64,000 nucleotides of DNA. Origin: Actinokineospora bangkokensis. GTDB lineage: Bacteria; Actinomycetota; Actinomycetes; Mycobacteriales; Pseudonocardiaceae. The DNA lies in assembly GCF_001940455.1 (NCBI RefSeq), contig NZ_MKQR01000026.1:18070-82069 (forward strand), given 5' to 3'. Both the position numbers and the translations under genes were made by a program. The notes under the pieces are model-generated. The model searched no databases. It was given only the letters and a program-made list of their open reading frames with translations, and was not told where the DNA came from. Positions 1 to 7,292 of this stretch are shown here, one piece after another (position 1 is the stretch's first letter; every line of letters begins with the position of its first letter).

Positions 1-10
1 TGGGTGAGCC

Positions 11-394
11 GTGACCGGTGACGAGGCGCTGCGCTCGGCGGTGCTGCGGCGGCTGGTGGAGCTGGACGAGGCCGCGGGGTCGGCGGACGCGCGCACGCTG
101 CTGCCGCTGGCGCGCACCGAGATCACCCGGCTCGCCGACGGGTGGCGGTTGCTGCTGGCGGTGCACGAGCCGGACGGGGACGGGCGCTGCCCGGCGTGCC
201 CGGCGGTGTCGTGGTCGGGCAGGCGGCGCTGGCCGTGCCCGGTGTGGCGGCTGGCCCAGGAGCACCTGGTGGGTGACGGCGGCGGGGCGCGGCGGCTGCG
301 CAGGCGGCGGACCCGGCGGGTGGAGCCGGGGGTGCTGCGCTCGCCCTCCGGTGAGGTGCTGGCGCACCTGCACCCGGCGCGGCGCGGGGGCTGA
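11..394 (+). CDS. Small conserved-looking protein of unknown function
   Basis: A 127-residue protein from a GTG start. I do not recognise the family. The N-terminal half is a charged, probably helical segment; the middle holds a Cys-rich stretch (CPACP near residue 60, then WPCPVW) that could bind a metal; the C-terminus is Arg-rich. A TGA at 5-7 suggests an upstream gene in another frame ends just before it, so this may be the last gene of an operon entering from the left. The downstream ABC ATPase starts about 90 bp later on the same strand. Third-position GC is very high, as expected for a real gene here. Function cannot be given. Confidence 0.6.
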   Translation: MTGDEALRSAVLRRLVELDEAAGSADARTLLPLARTEITRLADGWRLLLAVHEPDGDGRCPACPAVSWSGRRRWPCPVWRLAQEHLVGDGGGARRLRRRRTRRVEPGVLRSPSGEVLAHLHPARRGG

Positions 395-483
395 CCGGCG
401 CGGTTGCGCGGAGCGCCCGGCGGGGGCCCGGTGGGATGGGGCAAGATGGCCCGCACGACTTGGTCGGCGAGCTGGAGGGGCCC

Positions 484-1968
484 GTGCAGGACGGCAGTGG
501 CCGCATCGTGGTGCAGAACCTGAGCAAGAACTTCGGGCCGATCCCGGCGGTGCAGAACCTGAGCTTCGCGGTGGAGCCGGGGTCGGTGACCGGGTTCCTC
601 GGGCCCAACGGCGCGGGCAAGACGACGACCCTGCGGATGCTGCTCGGGCTCGTGCGCCCGACCACCGGCACCGCGACGATCAACGGGGTGCCGTTCGACC
701 GGCTGGGCAACCCGGGCCGGGTGGTGGGCGCGGTGCTGGAGGCGCAGGGGTTCCACCCCGGGCGCACCGCCCGCAACCACCTGCGCGTGTACTGCGCGGC
801 GATGGGGATCGCGGACTCGCGCGCCGACGAGGTGCTGCAACTGGTGGGCCTGGGCGCCGCGGCGGACCGCTCGGCGGGCGGGTTCTCGCTGGGCATGAAG
901 CAGCGGCTGGCGCTGGCGACCGCGCTGCTGGGCGACCCACAGGTGCTCGTGCTCGACGAGCCCGCGAACGGCTTGGACCCGGAGGGCATCGCCTGGCTGC
1001 GGCAGTTCCTCAAGGCCTACGCCGCGGCCGGGCGCACGGTGCTGATCTCCAGCCACCTGCTCGCGGAGGTGGAGCAGACGATCGACCAGGTGGTGATCGT
1101 CAGCCGCGGGCAGACGATGTTCTACGGCCGCCTCGACGACCTGCGCGCCTCCCAGCAGTCGCGGGTCCTGGTGACCCCGGCGGACGCGGGGGCGCTGGCG
1201 ACCGCGTTGCAGGGGGCGGGGTTGACCAACCTCCAGCAGCTGCCCGACGGCAGGCTCGCCGTGGTGGGCGCGTCGGTGCAGCAGGTGGGCGACGTCGCCG
1301 CGGGCGCGGGGGTGGCGCTGTACGGGGTGCAGGAGGAGCGGGTCGACCTGGAGCAGCTGTTCTTCCGGCTGACCAACGGCCAGTACGCGGCCCCCGGCTT
1401 CGCCGCCCAGCCCGGCTACGCCCAGCCCGGGTACGGCGCCCCGCAGGGGTACGCGCCGCCGCCCGGGTACGGGCAGCAGCAGGGGTACGGGCAGCAGCAG
1501 CCCGGTTACGGCGGGTACGGCCAGCAGCCCGGTCCCCAGCCGACGCAGCAGCAGTACCCGCCGCAGCCCACGCAGCAGTACGGGCAGCCGCCGCAGCCGA
1601 CCCAGCAGTACGGGCAGTCGCCCTACGCGCCGCCGCAGCAGCCCTCCCCCTTCCAGGCGCCGGTGCCGCAGCAGGCCCCGCCGCAGCAGGGGTCGCCCGC
1701 CGAGCCCGCCCCGGTGCAGCCGGTGCACGTGCCGCCCGCGCCCGCCGCGCCCGAGGACGACGCGGACATCACCCAGACCGTGAGCGACCCGACCGCACCG
1801 CCCGCCGCGGCGCCGGACGAGCCCGCTGTGCCCATTTCGGACGCGACGGCGGCGGGAGCGCCGTCCACCTCCGACACCGACGCCACCGCCGACACCCCGC
1901 CCGCCGGAACCGACGGCGGCGCGGCCGGGTCGAAGCAGGACAACACCGGCCAGGGGGGCGGCAACTGA
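484..1968 (+). CDS. ABC transporter ATP-binding protein with a long Gln/Gly/Tyr/Pro-rich tail
   Basis: Cytoplasmic ATPase of a two-component ABC exporter, about 494 residues. The N-terminal 230 residues form a standard nucleotide-binding domain: Walker A GPNGAGKTTT, signature FSLGMKQR, Walker B VLVLDEP and an H-loop SSH. From about residue 300 the protein becomes a low-complexity tail of repeated PGY, GYGQQ and QPTQQY units, then a Pro/Ala/Asp/Thr-rich acidic end. ATPases of this family are usually near 300 residues, so the extra 190 are unusual. I prefer the GTG at 484 because GGAGGGG lies just upstream; an ATG at 436 is an in-frame alternative. The stop overlaps the permease start (TGATG), indicating translational coupling. 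The substrate is unknown; this family often moves drugs or peptides. Confidence 0.9.
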   Translation: MQDGSGRIVVQNLSKNFGPIPAVQNLSFAVEPGSVTGFLGPNGAGKTTTLRMLLGLVRPTTGTATINGVPFDRLGNPGRVVGAVLEAQGFHPGRTARNHLRVYCAAMGIADSRADEVLQLVGLGAAADRSAGGFSLGMKQRLALATALLGDPQVLVLDEPANGLDPEGIAWLRQFLKAYAAAGRTVLISSHLLAEVEQTIDQVVIVSRGQTMFYGRLDDLRASQQSRVLVTPADAGALATALQGAGLTNLQQLPDGRLAVVGASVQQVGDVAAGAGVALYGVQEERVDLEQLFFRLTNGQYAAPGFAAQPGYAQPGYGAPQGYAPPPGYGQQQGYGQQQPGYGGYGQQPGPQPTQQQYPPQPTQQYGQPPQPTQQYGQSPYAPPQQPSPFQAPVPQQAPPQQGSPAEPAPVQPVHVPPAPAAPEDDADITQTVSDPTAPPAAAPDEPAVPISDATAAGAPSTSDTDATADTPPAGTDGGAAGSKQDNTGQGGGN

Positions 1969-2876
1969 TGGTCAGGCTCATCAACGCGGAGTTCCGCAAG
2001 ATCCTCACCACCAAGCTGTGGTGGGCGCTGATGATCCCCGCGTTCGCGCTGTCGGTGCTGTGGGCGTGGGCCGCCTCGGCGCTGACGTCCACGATCGCCG
2101 ACGAGGTCAACCGCACGGACCTGCTGCAGGAGACGGGCATCAGCTTCGACGAGATGTCCTGGTCGATCATCGCGCTGGCCCGCGGGATGAACATCGCCTC
2201 GGTGTTCCCGATGGTGTTCGGCGCGCTGGGCATCGCCTCGGAGATCAGCCGCCGCACGATCACCACCACGTTCCTCACCGGCCCGACGCGCGCGGCGGTG
2301 CTGGGCGCCAAGGCGCTGACCTACGTGGTGTGGGGCGTGATCTTCGGCGTGCTCATCGCGGGCGGGGTCAGCATCGGCACCGCGCTCGGCGGCGGCGACT
2401 ACCTGCCCGGGGCCGGGGACTGGGTGCTCACGCTCATCGCGGGCATCCTCATGTGCGTGCTCTGGACCCTGGTGGGGCTGGGCTTCGGCGCCCTGGTGGG
2501 CAGCCCGGTGGGCGCGCTGGTGTCGCTGCTGGTGTACGCGCTGATCATCGGCCCGGTGATCGAGGTGTTCCTGGCGGGCACGCCGAACGAGGCGGTCAAC
2601 CACATCGCGGGCCTGCTGCCCAACGGGTCGGCCAACGGGCTGACCAGCTCCACGGCGGCGGCGCTGCTGTTCGACCAGCTGCAGAACCTGGTGCTGGCCC
2701 AGGGCGGGGTGCGGCTGTCGGAGGAGGGCAAGGAGACCTTCGACGAGGCGGCGCGGCTGGTGGCGGGCGCGCCGGGGGCGTTCTCGCTGTGGATCAGCGG
2801 GTTGGTCTTCGCGGCGTGGACGGCGCTGTTCTTCGTCACCGGGCTGCTGCGCAACAAGTCGCGCGACATCACCTGA
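1968..2876 (+). CDS. ABC transporter permease (ABC-2 type)
   Basis: About 302 residues, hydrophobic, with roughly six membrane segments. It begins MVRLINAEFRK, the usual cytoplasmic N-terminus of ABC-2 permeases that follow an ATPase gene. It shares one base of its ATG with the TGA of the ATPase gene, so the two are surely co-translated and form one exporter. A predicted extracytoplasmic loop lies around residues 35-60 and a larger polar region near residues 205-265. The substrate cannot be read from sequence. A GC-rich hairpin follows the stop. Confidence 0.9.
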   Translation: MVRLINAEFRKILTTKLWWALMIPAFALSVLWAWAASALTSTIADEVNRTDLLQETGISFDEMSWSIIALARGMNIASVFPMVFGALGIASEISRRTITTTFLTGPTRAAVLGAKALTYVVWGVIFGVLIAGGVSIGTALGGGDYLPGAGDWVLTLIAGILMCVLWTLVGLGFGALVGSPVGALVSLLVYALIIGPVIEVFLAGTPNEAVNHIAGLLPNGSANGLTSSTAAALLFDQLQNLVLAQGGVRLSEEGKETFDEAARLVAGAPGAFSLWISGLVFAAWTALFFVTGLLRNKSRDIT

Positions 2877-2889
2877 CCCCGACTGGCTC

Positions 2890-2928
2890 GCGGGGGGGTC
2901 GTCCGGCAGTTGCCGGGTGGCCCCCCGC
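2890..2928 (+). terminator. GC-rich nested hairpin after the ABC-2 pair
   Basis: Outer arms GCGGGGGG and CCCCCCGC enclose an inner stem CCGGC-agtt-GCCGG. It starts 14 bp after the permease stop. There is no T-run, as is common for terminators in very high-GC actinobacteria. Confidence 0.5.
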
Positions 2929-2943
2929 CTGCGTCCCGGGGAG

Positions 2944-2987
2944 TTGTCCACAGGGTCGTCGCGGTGGTGGTCCACGAGTTGTCCACA
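2944..2987 (+). repeat. Two DnaA-box nonamers, 35 bp apart
   Basis: TTGTCCACA occurs exactly at 2944-2952 and 2979-2987, both in the context AGTTGTCCACAGGG, with a weaker match (TGGTCCACG) between them. This is the actinobacterial DnaA-box consensus. Both lie in the gap between the ABC-2 permease and the fused exporter. Confidence 0.55.
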
Positions 2988-3026
2988 GGGCGCGGGCGTG
3001 GTTCACCGCGGCCGCGGCTTTCGGCC

Positions 3027-3039
3027 TAGGCTCGTTTTC
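3027..3039 (+). promoter_or_regulatory. Leaderless-type promoter for the fused ABC exporter
   Basis: The hexamer TAGGCT at 3027-3032 lies seven bases before the GTG at 3040, and there is no Shine-Dalgarno sequence. This is the spacing expected when transcription starts at the first base of the start codon. Confidence 0.55.
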
Positions 3040-6000
3040 GTGTCCGAGAACCCTGCCCCCGGTCCCGGGTGGATCCGCCGGTTGTGGGCCGCCTGCTGGA
3101 AGCACAGGCGGCTGGTCCTGCTGTCCCTCGGCGCGTCCGCGGTGGGGGTGGGGTTCCAGGCCGCGGGTCCGCTGCTGGTGAAGTTCGTCGTCGACGACGC
3201 GGTGGCGGGTCGGACGTCACGGCTGGGCTGGCTGGTGGCCGCGCTGGTGGTCATGGAGCTGCTGACGTTCGCCAGCGCGTTCCTGCGCCGCTACCTCGGC
3301 GGCCGGTTGGCCCTGGACGTGCAGCACGACCTGCGCCAGGACGTGTTCAAGGCGGTGCAGCGGCTCGACGGCGGCAAGCAGGACGCGCTGCGCACCGGGC
3401 AGGTGGTGTCGCGCTCGATCACCGACCTGCAGCTGGTGCAGGGGCTGTTGATGATGGTGCCGCTGTCGGTGGGCACGGTGGTGTTCGCCGTGGCCGCGCT
3501 GGCGGCGATGGTGTACCTGTCGCCGCTGCTGACGGTGGTCGCGCTGGTGGTGACGCCGATCGTGGCGTACGCGGCGGTGCGGGCGCGCACGACGCTGTTC
3601 CCGGCCACCTGGTCGGCCCAGCAGCGGGCGGCGGACCTGGCCCAGCACGTCGAGGAGGCGGTGACCGGGGTCCGGGTGGTGAAGGGCTTCGGGCAGGAGG
3701 CGCGCGAGGTCGCCCGGTTGGAGGGGGCGGCGCGGTCGCTGTTCGGGGACCGGATGCGCGCGGCCCGGCTGACCTCGCGGCCCGCGGCGACGCTGGTGGC
3801 GATGCCCGCGGCGGGGCAGGTGGCGGTGCTGGCGCTGGGCGGGTACCTGGCGCTGAACGGGCAGGTGACGCTGGGGACGTTCCTGGCCTTCGCCGGGTAC
3901 GTGGCGAACCTGGTGGGGCCGACCCGGCTGCTGTCGGGGCTGCTGGTGAACGCGCAGCTGGCGCGGGCCGGGGTGGAGCGGGTGTACGAGCTGGTCGACT
4001 CGCAGCCGGACGTGGTGGACCGGCCGGGCGCGGTGGACGTGCCGGACGGGCCGGTGGCGGTGGAGCTGGACGGGATCTCCTTCGGCTACACCCGCAGCGA
4101 GCCGGTGCTCGACGGGGTCTCGCTGAGCGTGTCGCCGGGTGAGACGTTGGCGCTGGTGGGCACGGCCGGGTCGGGCAAGTCGACGGTGTCGCTGCTGCTG
4201 CCCCGGTTCTACGACGTGCAGTCGGGGGCGGTGCGGGTCGGCGGGGTGGACGTGCGCGAGCTGCGGCTGGCGTCGCTGCGGCACACCGTGGGGGTGGTGT
4301 TCGAGGAGGCGTTCCTGTTCTCCGACACCGTGCGGGCCAACATCGCCTACGGCGTGCCGGACGCCACCGACGAGCAGGTGGAGGCGGCGGCGCGGGCGGC
4401 GCAGGCGCACGAGTTCATCAGCGCGCTGCCGCAGGGCTACGCCACCGTGGTCGGCGAGCGCGGGTTGACCCTGTCCGGCGGGCAGCGGCAGCGGGTGGCG
4501 CTGGCCAGGGCGCTGCTGACCGACCCCAGGGTGCTGGTGCTCGACGACGCGACGTCGGCGGTGGACACCGCCACCGAGTCGGCCATCCACGACACGCTGC
4601 GCGCGGTCACCGCCACCCGCACCACGCTGCTGGTGGCGCACCGGCGCTCGACGCTGTCGCTGGCCGACCGGATCGCCGTGCTCGACGGCGGGCGGGTGGT
4701 CGACGTCGGCACGCACGCCGAGCTCCAGCAGCGGTGCGAGCTGTACCGGGCGCTGCTGGCCGGGCCGGACGAGGACATCGAGGACACCGCGACCCGGCAC
4801 GACCACGCCGACCTGGTGCCCGGCCCGGACGGCACCACGCCGCAGCTGTGGCCGCGGGAGCGGGAGCAGGAGCTGGGCGCGAACAGCACCCGGCAGCCCA
4901 CCGCGTCGATCGGCGGTCCGGGCGGGCACTCCGCGGCCCTGGGCGGGATGCCGCCGACGCCGGAGCTGCTGGCGCAGGTCGCCGCGCTGCCCCCGGTGCG
5001 CGACACCCCGCGGCTGCGCCCCGGTGAGGACCCGACCGCGCCCGACCCGGGGTTCCGGCTGGGCACGCTGGTCCGGCCCGCGCGCGGCGCGCTGGCGGTG
5101 GTGCTGGGGCTGGTGGTGCTCGACGCGGCCACCACGGCGGCGATGCCGTCGCTGGTGCGGGCCGGGGTGGACTCCGGGGTGGTGACCGCGAGCCTGACGA
5201 CGCTGTGGGTGGTCACCGCGATCGCGGCCGCGCTGGTGGTGGTCTCCTGGTTCACCACCGCGGTGAACACCGTGCTCACCGCCCGGGTGGGCGAGCGGCT
5301 GCTGTACGTGCTGCGGGTGCGCAGCTTCGCCCACCTCCAGCGGCTCGGGCTCGACTACTACGAGCGCGAGCTGGCCGGGCGGATCATGACCAGGATGACC
5401 ACCGACGTCGACGCGCTGTCGACGTTCCTGCAGACCGGGCTCACCTCGGCGGTGTCGAGCGTGCTGACGGTGGTGGCGGTGACGGTGGCGCTGCTGGTCA
5501 CGGACCTGTCGCTGGCGTGGGTGGCGCTGGCGGTGGTGCCGGTCGTCGCGGTGGCCACGGTGGTCTTCCAGCGGGTGTCGTCGCGGGCGTACGCCGAGGC
5601 CCGCGAGCGGGTCAGCGCGGTGAACGCGGACCTGCAGGAGAACGTGTCCGGGCTGCGGGTGGCGCAGGCGTTCACCCGGGAGGACCGGTCGGCGGCGGCG
5701 TTCGCGGCGCGCAGCGAGGCCTACCGGCGCAGCAGGCTGCGGGCGCAGCGGTACGTGGCGACGTACTTCCCGTTCATCACGATGCTGTCCGGGCTGGCGC
5801 AGGCGGGCGTGCTGGTGGTGGGGGCGCACGGGGTCGCGGCGGGCACCCTGCAACCGGGTGTGCTGCTGGCGTTCCTGCTGTACCTGGGGCTGTTCTTCTC
5901 CCCGCTGCAACAGCTGTCCAGCGTGTTCGACGGCTACCAGCAGGCGCGGGTGGGCCTGCAGCGGATCTCCGACCTGCTGCGCACCCCCACCTCGATCAAG

Positions 6001-6912
6001 GCGGCGGAGCACCCGGTGCCCGTGCCGGAGCGGTTGCGCGGGGCGGTCGAGCTGCGCGGGGTGAGCTTCACCTACCCGGGCACCGCCGAGCCCGCCGTGG
6101 CGGACCTGGACCTGAGCGTGGCGCCGGGGCAGACGGTGGCGCTGGTCGGGGCCACGGGCGCGGGCAAGTCGACGGTGGTGAAGCTGATCGCCCGGTTCTA
6201 CGACCCGACCGCGGGGGCGGTGCTCGTCGACGGGGTGGACCTGCGCGACTACGACCTCGACGGGTTCCACGGGCGGCTGGGCGTGGTGCCGCAGGAGGCG
6301 CACCTGTTCACCGGGGACATCGCCCGCAACGTCGCCTACGGCGACCCGGGTGCCGAGCCCGCGCGGGTGGAGGCCGCGGTGCGGGCGGTGGGGGCGCTGG
6401 AGATGGTGGCGTCGCTGCCCGAGGGGTTCCGGCAGCCGGTGGGCGAGCGCGGGCAGGGGCTCTCGGCGGGGCAGCGGCAGCTGGTGGCGCTGGCGCGGGC
6501 GGAGCTGGTGCGCCCGGACGTGCTGCTGCTCGACGAGGCCACCGCGGCGCTGGACCCGGCCACCGAGGGGCAGGTGCTCGCGGCCGCCGACCAGGTGGCC
6601 GCCGCGCGGACGACGTTCGTCGTCGCGCACCGGTTGGCGACCGCGGCCAGGGCGGACCTGATCGTGGTGCTCGACGGGGGCCGGATCGTCGAGCGCGGGT
6701 CGCACGCCGAGCTGATCGCGCTGGGCGGGCACTACGCCCGGCTGTGGGAGCTGGGCACCGCCGAGCCGCCCGCCCCCCGGCACTCCGCCGACGACAGAGC
6801 CGACACAGCCGACACCGACGACACCGCCAACGCTGGCGGCGACCACGACGGCGGCGGGGGTGGGCGACCGGACGTCGAGCGGATGGTGCCGTTCAGCGAC
6901 AGGCGCGGGTGA
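3040..6912 (+). CDS. Fused heterodimeric ABC exporter (TMD-NBD-TMD-NBD)
   Basis: About 1290 residues, twice the size of a half transporter. Two complete six-helix exporter halves are joined head to tail by an Arg/Pro/Gly-rich linker (about residues 600-680). NBD1 has Walker A GTAGSGKST, signature LSGGQRQR and H-loop AHRRS, but its Walker B reads VLVLDDATS, with Asp where the catalytic Glu should be. NBD2 has GATGAGKST, signature LSAGQRQL and Walker B LLLDEATA. This is the pattern of asymmetric exporters with one degenerate and one working ATP site. The C-terminus is a polar Asp/Thr/Gly-rich tail. It probably exports a lipid, drug or peptide; the substrate is unknown. The start at 3040 follows a leaderless promoter. 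Confidence 0.92.
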   Translation: MSENPAPGPGWIRRLWAACWKHRRLVLLSLGASAVGVGFQAAGPLLVKFVVDDAVAGRTSRLGWLVAALVVMELLTFASAFLRRYLGGRLALDVQHDLRQDVFKAVQRLDGGKQDALRTGQVVSRSITDLQLVQGLLMMVPLSVGTVVFAVAALAAMVYLSPLLTVVALVVTPIVAYAAVRARTTLFPATWSAQQRAADLAQHVEEAVTGVRVVKGFGQEAREVARLEGAARSLFGDRMRAARLTSRPAATLVAMPAAGQVAVLALGGYLALNGQVTLGTFLAFAGYVANLVGPTRLLSGLLVNAQLARAGVERVYELVDSQPDVVDRPGAVDVPDGPVAVELDGISFGYTRSEPVLDGVSLSVSPGETLALVGTAGSGKSTVSLLLPRFYDVQSGAVRVGGVDVRELRLASLRHTVGVVFEEAFLFSDTVRANIAYGVPDATDEQVEAAARAAQAHEFISALPQGYATVVGERGLTLSGGQRQRVALARALLTDPRVLVLDDATSAVDTATESAIHDTLRAVTATRTTLLVAHRRSTLSLADRIAVLDGGRVVDVGTHAELQQRCELYRALLAGPDEDIEDTATRHDHADLVPGPDGTTPQLWPREREQELGANSTRQPTASIGGPGGHSAALGGMPPTPELLAQVAALPPVRDTPRLRPGEDPTAPDPGFRLGTLVRPARGALAVVLGLVVLDAATTAAMPSLVRAGVDSGVVTASLTTLWVVTAIAAALVVVSWFTTAVNTVLTARVGERLLYVLRVRSFAHLQRLGLDYYERELAGRIMTRMTTDVDALSTFLQTGLTSAVSSVLTVVAVTVALLVTDLSLAWVALAVVPVVAVATVVFQRVSSRAYAEARERVSAVNADLQENVSGLRVAQAFTREDRSAAAFAARSEAYRRSRLRAQRYVATYFPFITMLSGLAQAGVLVVGAHGVAAGTLQPGVLLAFLLYLGLFFSPLQQLSSVFDGYQQARVGLQRISDLLRTPTSIKAAEHPVPVPERLRGAVELRGVSFTYPGTAEPAVADLDLSVAPGQTVALVGATGAGKSTVVKLIARFYDPTAGAVLVDGVDLRDYDLDGFHGRLGVVPQEAHLFTGDIARNVAYGDPGAEPARVEAAVRAVGALEMVASLPEGFRQPVGERGQGLSAGQRQLVALARAELVRPDVLLLDEATAALDPATEGQVLAAADQVAAARTTFVVAHRLATAARADLIVVLDGGRIVERGSHAELIALGGHYARLWELGTAEPPAPRHSADDRADTADTDDTANAGGDHDGGGGGRPDVERMVPFSDRRG

Positions 6913-7292
6913 CCGGGGGGAGGAAGCAGACAAATCGGAACATCAAGCCATCCTCAAGGACCGGGGTCGGCACACCCGATCGGTGCAGCTCGACCACCCC
7001 GGACGGGGTAGCGGGTTGGGCCGTTCGCGCACCGGGCGCGGCGGTGTGACGGACCCGGTCTTGACCGGCCGGGGCCGCCGCAACAGCCCGTCTGTCCGGG
7101 CGGGACCGCCCGGCGCTCGTGATCAGCCGCTCACCGGCGCCCGGCCGCGGTGGATCGGTCTCTCAACCGATCCAGAGCATGAGGTGCCTCACGGCCCCCC
7201 GGTTGGGTGCTTCTCCGCCAGGGGGGAGGACTAGCCTGGCGAAGAGTTGTGCTCAATACCAGATCGAGAATGGATAGAGGCGAGAGCCAGCC
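6913..7292 (+). promoter_or_regulatory. kgd upstream region with a 9-6-9 inverted repeat
   Basis: A 380-bp gap with no gene I can support. At 7151-7174 it holds a perfect inverted repeat, TGGATCGGT-ctctca-ACCGATCCA. At 7231-7236 there is a -10-like TAGCCT, giving a leader of roughly 50 bases before the kgd GTG. An ACCCGATCGG sequence near 6975 resembles repeats in the hpf upstream region. The dyad could be an operator or an mRNA hairpin; it has no T-run, so a terminator is less likely. Confidence 0.45.

Noticed and set aside
2944-2987. Origin of replication
   Set aside because: DnaA boxes are present, but there is no dense cluster, AT-rich unwinding region, dnaA or dnaN.
3217-6933. Minus-strand reading frame of about 1238 codons opposite the fused ABC exporter
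   Set aside because: His/Arg/Pro/Gln-rich with no domain; a shadow produced by high-GC codon use on the plus strand.
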